From positions 1 to 32,815 of the forward strand of contig CALFWL010000086.1 in assembly GCA_937928215.1 (NCBI GenBank): DNA of 32,815 nt. Direction: 5' to 3'. The position numbers and the translations under genes were made by a program. Position 1 is the first letter of the stretch, and each line of letters opens with the position of its first letter. Source of the stretch: an uncultured Pirellulaceae bacterium. GTDB lineage: Bacteria > Planctomycetota > Planctomycetia > Pirellulales > Pirellulaceae. This document shows, in pieces, positions 9,970 through 18,041 of the stretch. Below the pieces are notes generated by a model. That model worked only from the letters and a program-made list of their open reading frames with translations, was not told where the DNA came from and ran no database searches.

Positions 9970-10820
9970 AACAACAGGTTTGCAACTTTGGAAACGAAGG
10001 TCATTTGCTCGGCATCCTGACCACTCCAGACGACGATGTCCGTGTCCCCGACGCGCCGATCGCGCTGATTCTTAACGCTGGGATCGTGCATCGAGTCGGC
10101 CCGTTCCGTTTGAATGTTGATATCGCTCGGCATCTGGCTGAGCTTGGATATTCGACCCTGCGACTGGATCTTTCGGGGTTGGGTGACAGTGGACCGCGGA
10201 CAGGAAAGCTGGAACTTGAAAATCGAGCCGAACTGGATGCCGCAGATGCGATGACGTTTCTGCAACAAGAAACTGGCGTCGGCAGGTTCGTGATCGTCGG
10301 ACTGTGCAGCGGCGCTTACAATGCTCATTGTGTGGCGGTGAAAGATCAGCGAGTGATCGGTGCGGTGTTCATGGACGGGATCGTTTTTCGCACCGTTGGC
10401 TACTTCTTGCGTCACCACGTGGGCAGGGTTTTTCGTCCTCGTTTCTGGCGAAACGCATTCAAGCGAAGATTCAATCGCCCCGCTCGTGCGGGCAGCGAGG
10501 CTGGCGGAAACGCTCTTGCGGAAAGCGAATTCTTTGGCGACGGTCTTTCGAAGGATCAGGTAATCAATGACTTGACCGGTTTGATGGATCGAGGCGTACA
10601 GATGTTGTTTCTGTACACTGATGGCTACGATGACATCTGTGGGCGGTCTCAGTTTCGTGAAATGTACGGCCTGAGGCCCGATAATGGTCAGTTGCAGGTG
10701 GAGTACTTTCCCAAATCGGAGCACACGTTCCGATTGACCGAAAATCGTCGCGCTGCCTGCGAGCGGGTGTCCAGTTGGTTTCAGAGTCGATTTGAGGCAA
10801 CCGAACCGGTTGCAAGCTGA
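9966..10820 (+). CDS. Alpha/beta hydrolase, candidate stand-alone thioesterase (exosortase-type hydrolase 1-like)
   Basis: 284 residues, starting at an ATG that overlaps the stop of the previous gene, which indicates translational coupling. It has the fold's RLDLSGLGDSG strand-loop and an elbow GLCSGA with Ser115 as nucleophile. Plausible partners are Asp219 (YTDGYDD) and His253 (SEHTF), giving a complete Ser-Asp-His triad. The GLC-x-GA elbow resembles what I remember of 'exosortase A system-associated hydrolase 1'. A Lys/Arg-rich segment near residues 145-175 (RPRFWRNAFKRRF) may be a lid or contact surface. Since neither megasynthase protein ends in a thioesterase, this enzyme is the best candidate in the window for releasing or editing the product. 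That role is inference from position; the fold and triad are visible. Confidence 0.88.
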   Translation: MKQQVCNFGNEGHLLGILTTPDDDVRVPDAPIALILNAGIVHRVGPFRLNVDIARHLAELGYSTLRLDLSGLGDSGPRTGKLELENRAELDAADAMTFLQQETGVGRFVIVGLCSGAYNAHCVAVKDQRVIGAVFMDGIVFRTVGYFLRHHVGRVFRPRFWRNAFKRRFNRPARAGSEAGGNALAESEFFGDGLSKDQVINDLTGLMDRGVQMLFLYTDGYDDICGRSQFREMYGLRPDNGQLQVEYFPKSEHTFRLTENRRAACERVSSWFQSRFEATEPVAS

Positions 10821-10996
10821 ATCGTGCCCGCCTCGAAACTCCAACATGGTGGGCGGATCTGAACTCTAGCCAGCCCGGCTAAACGCGGTGATCCCCGTCG
10901 TCCTTCGTTTGCCATCTTGATCTGCACTGGAGGCAAGGCTGGCTGTTGAAGTAGAATGTCGCCTTTCATTCTTGTCCGATCGGCTCGTTCTTACTC
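10821..10996. other. Spacer between the biosynthetic locus and the ROK gene, with a weak hairpin
   Basis: A 7-bp stem with one G-T pair (10826-10832 with 10848-10854, GCCCGCC/GGTGGGC) lies just after the hydrolase stop, which could end the biosynthetic transcript. There is no T-tract, so it is not a classical intrinsic terminator. I see no convincing promoter. Confidence 0.3.
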
Positions 10997-12022
10997 ATGC
11001 CAGACTCCAACGCTTCCAACCAATCTGATTTTCAGCTGCCTCTTTACGCGGGCGTCGACGTCGGAGGAACGAATATCAAGGTTGGCGTGGTCGACGATCT
11101 TGGGAAAACGGTCGCTCATTCGAAGTTCCCGACACCCGAGAAATGCTCGGACGGAGCCTTCGATCGAGCGGCGGAAATGATGGATCAGTTTCTGGAGCCG
11201 CATGGTTTCTCACGAGAGGACGTCGCGGCGGTTGGCTTGGGGACTCCTGGCCCGTTGGACATGAAAAAAGGAATCTTGACCGCGCCGGTTAACATGCCCG
11301 GTTGGCGAAACGTTCCGGTGCGCAAAATGTTGGCCCAGTCGACAGGAAAGTCGGTAACCTACGCCAACGATGCAGGGGCGGCGGCGTTTGGAGAGTACTG
11401 GGTTGGCGGTGGCAAAGACTACGACAGCATGGCGCTGCTGACGTTGGGGACGGGCGTGGGCGGAGGAATCATCTATCAAGGAATGTCGATTGACGGCGCC
11501 CAGAGTTTTGGATCGGAAGTCGGACACGCAACGATCGATACGTCTGCCAACGCGAGGACCTGCAACTGTGGCAATCGAGGGCACCTCGAAGCGTACACCA
11601 GCGCAACCGGAGTCGTGAATCGAACGGCGGAGCTGTTGCCTGATTATCCGAGCAGCAAACTAATGGACATGGTCAGTGAAACTTCCGCGCTTTCGGCGTT
11701 GATGGTTTCCAACGCGGCTGACGCAGGAGATGAATTGGCGATTCGAATCGTGGACGAGACCGCCGAATATTTGGCGCGGGGGATTACCATTGTGGCTCAC
11801 GTGGTCAATCCGGCAGCTTTTGTGTTGGGCGGCGCGATGAATTTTGGAGGAGCAGAATCAAAGATGGGAAGGCGATTTTTGAACGAGACCGTGTCAAAAG
11901 TTAGATCGGCCGTGTTTCCAGACGTTGCGAAGAACTTGGTCGTTGATTTTGCTCAGTTGGGTGGCGATGCCGGCTTCATCGGAGCCGCCGGGCTGGCTCG
12001 CGAGAATCATCGATCGGCCTGA
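10997..12022 (+). CDS. ROK family sugar kinase, probable glucokinase
   Basis: 341 residues, typical of the family. The N-terminal phosphate-binding motif is GVDVGGTNIKVG, and LGTGVGGGI forms the second nucleotide-binding loop. The catalytic Asp is probably Asp125 in YANDAG, and GHATID (His177) is the ROK histidine motif. The zinc motif is CNCGNRGH: Cys189 and Cys191 are present, but the third position is His196 where most ROK kinases have Cys. His can bind zinc, so this looks like a functional variant. The protein should phosphorylate a hexose, most likely glucose, with ATP in the cytoplasm. No DNA-binding domain is present, so it is a kinase and not a NagC/XylR-type repressor. The exact sugar cannot be read from sequence. 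lepA starts 61 bp downstream. Confidence 0.92.
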   Translation: MPDSNASNQSDFQLPLYAGVDVGGTNIKVGVVDDLGKTVAHSKFPTPEKCSDGAFDRAAEMMDQFLEPHGFSREDVAAVGLGTPGPLDMKKGILTAPVNMPGWRNVPVRKMLAQSTGKSVTYANDAGAAAFGEYWVGGGKDYDSMALLTLGTGVGGGIIYQGMSIDGAQSFGSEVGHATIDTSANARTCNCGNRGHLEAYTSATGVVNRTAELLPDYPSSKLMDMVSETSALSALMVSNAADAGDELAIRIVDETAEYLARGITIVAHVVNPAAFVLGGAMNFGGAESKMGRRFLNETVSKVRSAVFPDVAKNLVVDFAQLGGDAGFIGAAGLARENHRSA

Positions 12023-12083
12023 CCTTGGCCATTGCGTGCCGCCCTTGCCAATTTTTACTTCTTCGCTCAACCCACCTTGTTTC

Positions 12084-13898
12084 ATGCCTCGTACCCCGAC
12101 CAAAAACATTCGCAACTTTTGCATTATTGCTCACATCGACCACGGTAAGAGTACGCTGGCCGATCGATTGTTGGAGCATACGGGAACGATCACGACCCGC
12201 GAAATGCAAGATCAAGTGCTCGACGATATGGACTTGGAGCGTCAGCGCGGAATCACGATCAAGGCTCGTGCCGTCGCGATGCCGGTCAAACTGAATGGCG
12301 AAATGTATGAACTGAATTTGATCGACACGCCGGGCCACGTCGACTTTCAATACGAGGTATCCAGATCACTGATGTGTTGCGAGGGAGCGCTATTGCTGGC
12401 GGATGCGTTTCAAGGCGTTGAGGCTCAGACGGTCGCCACCGGTTACGCCGCGATCGAGCACGATCTGGACATCATCCCGGTGATCAACAAGATCGATCTG
12501 CAATACCAACGAGCCGACGATGTAGCGCGTGAGATGGAGCAGTCGCTGGGAGTGAACGTGGAAGATTGCGTTCGCGTCAGCGCGAAATCGGGTATCAACA
12601 TTGATGAACTGCTGGAGGCGATTGTCGAACGCATCAAGCCTCCTGCGGGCGATGACAAGGCTCCTCTGCAAGCGATGGTATTTGATTCTCACTACGATGA
12701 ATTCCGCGGCGCGATCACTTACGTGCGGGTGATGCAAGGAACCGTCAAAAAGGGCGACAAAGTTCAATTCATGCGTTCCGAATCGAATCACGAAGTCGTG
12801 GAACTGGGTCAGTTCCGTCCCAAACAGACTCCGTGCGATACACTTTTTCCGGGGCAGGTCGGATACCTGGTGTGTAACATCAAGTCGCTTGATCAAGTGA
12901 ACTGTGGCGACACGATCACTACGGTTTCGGAGCCTGCGACCGAGCCTTTGCCGGGCTATCACGAGCCGAAGCGGATGGTCTACTGCGGGTTGTATCCATC
13001 CGACGGTCAGGATTTCAGCGAATTACGCGATGCGTTGGGAAAGTTGGCGATCAACGATCCGAGTTTCGAATTCACGCCTGAATCGAGTGACGCCTTAGGT
13101 TTTGGATTCCGTTGTGGCTTTCTGGGAATGCTGCACATGGAAGTCGTTCAGCAACGGCTGGAACAGGAATCGGATGTTGACCTTGTGCAGACGGCTCCCA
13201 ACGTGACCTATGAAATCATCACCAAACGAGGCGAAACGCTCGAGATTCATCGACCACAAGAGGTTCCAGATCCGGGCGAAATTGAAGAATTCCGCCAGCC
13301 AATCGTGCGAGTGAACTTGATCCAGCCAGAAGAGTACGTGGGTGCCGTCATCAAGCTATGTCAGGAACGGCGTGGCATCCAGCAGAACACGGAGTATCTA
13401 TCAGCGACGAGAGTCATGCTGACGTACGATCTTCCGCTGGCTGAAGTCATCTACGACATGCATGACCGGTTGAAGAGCGCGACGCGTGGTTACGGCACGA
13501 TGGATTATGACGTGCTGGGTTACTTTTCGGCGGATCTTGTTCGGCTGGACATTCTGGTCAACGGAAACAAGGTCGATGCGTTGAGCGTGATTTGCCACCG
13601 AGGTGACGCGGACCGGCGGGGCAGGGCGGTCGTGAAAAAGCTGAAGGACGAAATCAATCAGCACATGTTCGAGGTCGCTGTTCAAGCCGCGATCGGCAGC
13701 CGAGTGATTGCTCGTGAAACAGTTCGAGCCCAGCGGAAAAACGTCACCGCCAAGTGTTATGGCGGCGACATCAGTCGTAAACGCAAGCTGCTTCAGAAGC
13801 AAAAGGCCGGTAAAAAGCGAATGAAGTCTGTCGGCAACGTCGATATTCCTCAGAAAGCATTCATGGCGATTCTGGACACGGGTGAGGCAAACAAGTAA
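12084..13898 (+). CDS. lepA: Elongation factor 4 (LepA), ribosome-associated GTPase
   Basis: 604 residues from ATG 12084, the usual family length. The frame is open back to 11925, but that stretch overlaps the ROK gene and is not LepA-like. The GTPase motifs are all present: AHIDHGKST (residues 16-24), RGITIKA, DTPGHVD and NKID. The C-terminal domain specific to LepA is intact, with CYGGDISRKRKLL and KQKAGKKRMK near the end. LepA acts on the ribosome during translation, with reported back-translocation and initiation roles. The gene follows the ROK kinase closely and converges on the membrane-protein operon at 13943. A 13-bp tandem duplication covers its stop codon. Confidence 0.98.
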   Translation: MPRTPTKNIRNFCIIAHIDHGKSTLADRLLEHTGTITTREMQDQVLDDMDLERQRGITIKARAVAMPVKLNGEMYELNLIDTPGHVDFQYEVSRSLMCCEGALLLADAFQGVEAQTVATGYAAIEHDLDIIPVINKIDLQYQRADDVAREMEQSLGVNVEDCVRVSAKSGINIDELLEAIVERIKPPAGDDKAPLQAMVFDSHYDEFRGAITYVRVMQGTVKKGDKVQFMRSESNHEVVELGQFRPKQTPCDTLFPGQVGYLVCNIKSLDQVNCGDTITTVSEPATEPLPGYHEPKRMVYCGLYPSDGQDFSELRDALGKLAINDPSFEFTPESSDALGFGFRCGFLGMLHMEVVQQRLEQESDVDLVQTAPNVTYEIITKRGETLEIHRPQEVPDPGEIEEFRQPIVRVNLIQPEEYVGAVIKLCQERRGIQQNTEYLSATRVMLTYDLPLAEVIYDMHDRLKSATRGYGTMDYDVLGYFSADLVRLDILVNGNKVDALSVICHRGDADRRGRAVVKKLKDEINQHMFEVAVQAAIGSRVIARETVRAQRKNVTAKCYGGDISRKRKLLQKQKAGKKRMKSVGNVDIPQKAFMAILDTGEANK

Positions 13899-13912
13899 CG
13901 CAAACAAGTAAC
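13887..13912 (+). repeat. 13-bp tandem duplication across the lepA stop codon
   Basis: Two perfect adjacent copies of GCAAACAAGTAAC occupy 13887-13899 and 13900-13912. The first contains the last codons and TAA stop of lepA; the second repeats them in the 3' flank in another reading frame. Confidence 0.9.
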
Positions 13913-13942
13913 GCCCCGTTTGCCTCCAATGTTCGTTTGAAA

Positions 13943-16222
13943 CTAGCGACGGACACCACGTTTTGGGCGATCGCGGTCCTTCGGTTTCTTTGCTTCTCCG
14001 ACTTCGGCAGAATCATCGTGAATGAACAGTGAGTGCCGGTACTCTTTTTGATCGTCAAAGTCATTGTGAAGCACGAACTCACCTTCCGAATTCAGGACAA
14101 GCGTTTCGCCCGGTAGCGAATAATCCATCAGTTCTTTCCGTCGCCCCGTATCAACCGCCTCGCCACCCATCACGTCTACCAAAACCATGTTGGTATGAAT
14201 TTTCTGTCGATCGGCTTTGTGAACGGCCCAAGTCAGTGGATTTAACAAGTGAGCATCGGCAGTGTAGTTCAACAGTTCGCCCCGACGAACCAACTGCTTG
14301 GTCGGCACGAGCGTTTTGTAAATCTTTGACCAGACGGCGACTGCCATATCGACAGCGGGCTCACCATCTGGAACTTCAAAGTCTCCGACGCGATCAGTTT
14401 TGGATGGCACGACATCTCCGGCGGCAACTTGAGACCGGGACGCATCCGAAACGGTTACCGTGACCGGTTCGCTCCATTCGGTTGGACGAGCAAAGCGAAG
14501 CTCATCCAGATCAAACAAAGCGTCCAGGTCCACCTTTTCTCTGCGAGGGACTGCGATTTCCTCGAAACGCTCATCGCCCTCACCGTCGCCATAGGCTTCG
14601 CTGACGTAGAAAATAGATCGATCTGAGTCTTTTGGGTCTTCGTCTTCACGGGCACGAGACAGTCGGGCTCGCGCGTCAGCGCTGACCATCTTGCGAGTGA
14701 TTGGAATCTTCTTGTAAACCTTTTCTTGTTTCTCATCGGTTTTGACACCACGAGTTCGCGGGCGTGTTGAACCGGTGTCCATATCCATATCTAGGTCCAT
14801 GTCCATCATGTCCATGTCCATCATATCCATATCTATTGCACCGCCGCGATTACTTCGTTTTTTGGAGTCGCTTGGTTCATTGTTGGGATCCGCCAACCAA
14901 AGCCGAACACGATACTGATAAGTTTTGCCGGGAGCGGTTTGCAAGTCGAAAAATCGGACCAGTTTGTGGTCTGCGGTCGGTTCCAATTCCGCCATGACTT
15001 CCTCATACGGCTTTTTGTCAGAACCACGACGTTGGGCCATCGAACGAACGCGATCGCGTGAGCCCGATCGGCGATTCCCGAGCGATCGTCGGGAGACACC
15101 TGGCCCAACGCGACGAGCAACTTGATCTTCGTTGTCTGCCGTTGCAAAAAGACCTTCTTCATTGACAGCGGGATCGCGATTTCCGCCGGACTCATCCTCG
15201 TCCACATCATCAAAACCTGAGAATTCCCGCTCCTTGACTTTCGGGTGCAAAGAAAACGGTTTGTAGTCGACCATCGTCAGTGGTGGGATGACTCCCGACA
15301 GCATTTCGTCGTAGTTGTCTGGGGCCACAACCTCGGGAGCCGCAGCGGGATAGAGTCGCGACTGTCCTTCATGGATCCTTTGCGAAACATCTTTCCATTC
15401 GCCCGGTTTGCCGTCGACGACCTCCGCACGCTCAACCTGTACGTACTGATAAACGGGATGGTCGCGTTCGGGATAGTAGCCGGCTCCGAATGCAAAGCTG
15501 TTTTGGTAATCAGCATATTGCTTTTTGACATCGACAACGCCAGCCACGGCGACTCCGTTCAGAAGAAAAACGCGATCATTCCGGCTGAGCCTAGAACTGC
15601 CGGGGCGCAAGCCCAACGTTTCGTGATGTTGAACCAACGGCACGTTCTCGCCCGGGATTCTGACTTCTTCGATTTCTTTCTTGTCGCGAGGACGTCGCGG
15701 TGGCCTACGAGTTGAAGGAGGGCGGCGCCGGTCGCGTGAGTCGTCATCCTCCACCTCTTCGACGTTTGCCTCGACGGCGAGCGGCAGGTCGTCCATCACG
15801 TCTTTCATATTTCCAGATGTGGCAAGATAGATCGGCGCCGTGAAAGGCTTTGCAATCAAATCCGTGACCGGTAACAGTTTGGGGTCGTTCCGCGGTGCGA
15901 GTGATTTAACGGCAACGCTGGCGATTCGGATCTCCAGTTCAGATGGATCGATCCCTTCATCGTTCAGGATGACGGGCAAAGATTCGACCGCCAATCGAGA
16001 ATCCTTGATCTGAGTCCATGCATCTTCTGCGACAATGTGCTCGCCTGCCTGCTCCGCCATGGTTAACAATTGTCGCGGAGTGGTTTCGTCAAAAACTTCG
16101 GTTTTGTACCCCGACCAGAAGAACCAACCCATCAGACTTACAGCTAAGAAGATGATCAGTTTTTCAGTGTGGTGTAGAAAAAAACTCTGGATCGATTGTT
16201 TGTTGATTTTCGGGAGTTTCAT
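13943..16222 (-). CDS. Single-pass membrane protein with Met-Asp repeat, third gene of PilM-like operon
   Basis: 759 residues from ATG 16222 (MKLPKINKQS). An in-frame ATG at 16324 directly abuts the TAA of the upstream gene and is the alternative start. A short cytoplasmic N-terminus is followed by one membrane helix (LIIFLAVSLMGWFFWSGY, about residues 24-41), and the rest should be outside the cytoplasmic membrane. An Arg/Pro-rich stretch lies near 175, a segment like a beta-sandwich strand (GKTYQYRVRLWL) near 430, a Met-Asp repeat at 464-482, and a basic C-terminus (KKPKDRDRPKRGVRR). I recognise no catalytic domain. Being third behind a PilM-PilN-like gene, it could be a diverged PilO/PilP-like alignment protein. 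That role is inference. Confidence 0.85.
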   Translation of the reverse strand: MKLPKINKQSIQSFFLHHTEKLIIFLAVSLMGWFFWSGYKTEVFDETTPRQLLTMAEQAGEHIVAEDAWTQIKDSRLAVESLPVILNDEGIDPSELEIRIASVAVKSLAPRNDPKLLPVTDLIAKPFTAPIYLATSGNMKDVMDDLPLAVEANVEEVEDDDSRDRRRPPSTRRPPRRPRDKKEIEEVRIPGENVPLVQHHETLGLRPGSSRLSRNDRVFLLNGVAVAGVVDVKKQYADYQNSFAFGAGYYPERDHPVYQYVQVERAEVVDGKPGEWKDVSQRIHEGQSRLYPAAAPEVVAPDNYDEMLSGVIPPLTMVDYKPFSLHPKVKEREFSGFDDVDEDESGGNRDPAVNEEGLFATADNEDQVARRVGPGVSRRSLGNRRSGSRDRVRSMAQRRGSDKKPYEEVMAELEPTADHKLVRFFDLQTAPGKTYQYRVRLWLADPNNEPSDSKKRSNRGGAIDMDMMDMDMMDMDLDMDMDTGSTRPRTRGVKTDEKQEKVYKKIPITRKMVSADARARLSRAREDEDPKDSDRSIFYVSEAYGDGEGDERFEEIAVPRREKVDLDALFDLDELRFARPTEWSEPVTVTVSDASRSQVAAGDVVPSKTDRVGDFEVPDGEPAVDMAVAVWSKIYKTLVPTKQLVRRGELLNYTADAHLLNPLTWAVHKADRQKIHTNMVLVDVMGGEAVDTGRRKELMDYSLPGETLVLNSEGEFVLHNDFDDQKEYRHSLFIHDDSAEVGEAKKPKDRDRPKRGVRR
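14777..14833 (-). repeat. Met-Asp codon repeat in the 759-residue protein
   Basis: Nineteen residues made only of Asp and Met with one Leu (residues 464-482), encoded by near-repeats of GAYATG. It is flanked by Arg/Gly-rich sequence. Confidence 0.95.
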
Positions 16223-16324
16223 GATCGTTCCGTTTCGGTAAAACCGTTGCCCCGGATGGTAGTAATTATCTTCTGGACCATTCACGTCGTGGTTGCACGA
16301 ACGACCGTCCAGCGTGTCGTTCAT

Positions 16325-17911
16325 TTACTCTTTAATCGCCAGCAGATCCCGCCGTTGCGACAAGCTGGCGGTTTCGTCGAGATTAACCGCTGGCTCTTCA
16401 AGACCTGCGGCCTTGCGGAGGAATTTCTCGCGGACCGGATTGTAAATTTTGACGATCCCGTAAAACTCGACGCTGACATCGTAGTTGGTGCGGACTTCGA
16501 CGGGGGTCGACTTCAATTCGATTTCTTGAACCGAGCTACCCCCTCCGCTTAGGCCCATGTCCATATCCATCATATCCATATCCATATCCATCATGTCCAT
16601 GCCCAGTCCCCCTCCACCACCACCACCAAGTCCGGCCTGCCGTTTGGCTCCGCCGTTCAATTCAATGCCTTGGCCCGCGATGTGCCGATTGATGCGGACC
16701 TGATGAATCTCGAATGCGAAAGGTGAATTGGCACAGGCGGCAATGAAGTCCGCTATCTTTCTCTCGTCCATCACCAATGCAATTCGCACGGGGACTCGTT
16801 TTGAAACAATCAGTTCGATATTGCTGTCGGGAAGTGTGGAGCCTGTGATGACTCCTTTGACCACATCAGCCGAGTAAGGCTTGAAGTCCTGATCCACATA
16901 ACGGCCATGAAATGGGCTGGTGCTGGCTGCCTGATCAAAATCGCTTGCTGGAGCAGTGGTTGGTGCGGCGGGTGCCGGTGCTGCGCCATCTTCTCCGCCC
17001 AATCGAGTATCGACGGGGATCAGCTCGCCCAACTGAGTTCTCGCCTCACGCCCGAAAGCGACGTGATCTATTTGTTTAATGGTTGCCAGATCGTTGGCGT
17101 CAACGTCGCCGTTGATTTGTCGAATGATGCCGAACATCGCCTCCAGCAGCCACAGATCCTGTTGCAGCATGTAAACCTGCAGCGGGGTAGGGTCGGGTGT
17201 CGGCAGGTTATGATCATCGTAGTTTTGAAACTCGGTCAATTTCTGGTACCAGAGATCTTGGTTCGCCTGTTCCCAGACGACTGCGACTCCAGCCAACTCT
17301 TCGTCAGTCAACTGTCGGCTGGAGCGACGACGGTCACTCAGCGGATTAAATCGACCATCGCGAGAAGTCAGTCGCATCTCTTCCAGCTTTTCTTCGCTGA
17401 ACGCCCAATTGGTGCGAACCATTTCGCTGATCTTGTCCATCTGTCTTTTGATGTTCGACCGATAGAGAGTCAGGTACTGCTCCATCCCGAGCCCTTTGAA
17501 GTTGTCAGGGAACGTCTCGGGCGGGTCGAACCGACCAAAAACTCGTACAAACTCGGTGCTGCCAATGACATCGGTTGGCCACTTCAGAATGGATGCCTGG
17601 GCTTTGTGGCGGACCTCCCACGCTTTCACAATGTCGTCCACCTGCTGAGACATTTCCTGTTTCATTCCGGACTCAGTGGTTTGGTTCGGATGAGCCACAA
17701 CCGTTTCATCAACGTCCGTTGCCGTCACCGTCCGGATTGCTTTCGCGGCGGAAATCTGACTCTTGACCGCACTGGCAAAGCTAGAAGTCTCTTTTGAGAC
17801 CGTACCCGAGGCCACGAACCACGCACCGAGCATCCCTAACGCCAAAAAAGCACTTGCCAGCCAGAAGCTGTTCTTTTTCAGCCAAGCGATTGCGGGAGCT
17901 AATTTTTCCAT
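16325..17911 (-). CDS. Single-pass membrane protein with Met-Asp repeat, possible PilO-like, second gene of operon
   Basis: 528 residues from ATG 17911 (MEKLAPAIAW). The frame is open to 17992, but that extension is not typical of an N-terminus. One membrane helix (SFWLASAFLALGMLGAWFVA, about 16-35) is followed by a helical region rich in Ser and Ala, then mixed sequence. A segment near residues 370-395 (VPVRIALVMDERKIADFIA) resembles the strand-helix pattern of PilO's ferredoxin-like domain; this is a visual impression only. A Gly run and a Met-Asp repeat at 438-452 follow, and then a conserved-looking end with VRTNYDVSVEFYGIVKIY. The gene lies between the PilM-like gene (130 bp gap) and the third membrane protein. 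Its topology fits an inner-membrane platform component. Confidence 0.87.
   Translation of the reverse strand: MEKLAPAIAWLKKNSFWLASAFLALGMLGAWFVASGTVSKETSSFASAVKSQISAAKAIRTVTATDVDETVVAHPNQTTESGMKQEMSQQVDDIVKAWEVRHKAQASILKWPTDVIGSTEFVRVFGRFDPPETFPDNFKGLGMEQYLTLYRSNIKRQMDKISEMVRTNWAFSEEKLEEMRLTSRDGRFNPLSDRRRSSRQLTDEELAGVAVVWEQANQDLWYQKLTEFQNYDDHNLPTPDPTPLQVYMLQQDLWLLEAMFGIIRQINGDVDANDLATIKQIDHVAFGREARTQLGELIPVDTRLGGEDGAAPAPAAPTTAPASDFDQAASTSPFHGRYVDQDFKPYSADVVKGVITGSTLPDSNIELIVSKRVPVRIALVMDERKIADFIAACANSPFAFEIHQVRINRHIAGQGIELNGGAKRQAGLGGGGGGGLGMDMMDMDMDMMDMDMGLSGGGSSVQEIELKSTPVEVRTNYDVSVEFYGIVKIYNPVREKFLRKAAGLEEPAVNLDETASLSQRRDLLAIKE
16556..16600 (-). repeat. Met-Asp codon repeat in the 528-residue protein
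   Basis: Fifteen residues of only Met and Asp (438-452), directly after a run of about seven Gly. The codons are near-repeats of GAYATG, as in the neighbouring gene. Confidence 0.95.
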
Positions 17912-18041
17912 TTGAGTGTTCCGATCTCGGTTGATGATCGTGACCGGTCGTGTGCCGATCTGTTCAATTGATTGTTTGCAACAAGTTGTCACGATTCAAC
18001 GAGTGCTCAGCGAGCGACATGCAAAATCTGACAACACTTTT

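Noticed and set aside
11925-12083. An N-terminal extension of LepA
   Set aside because: It overlaps the ROK kinase gene and lies before the conserved LepA N-terminus.
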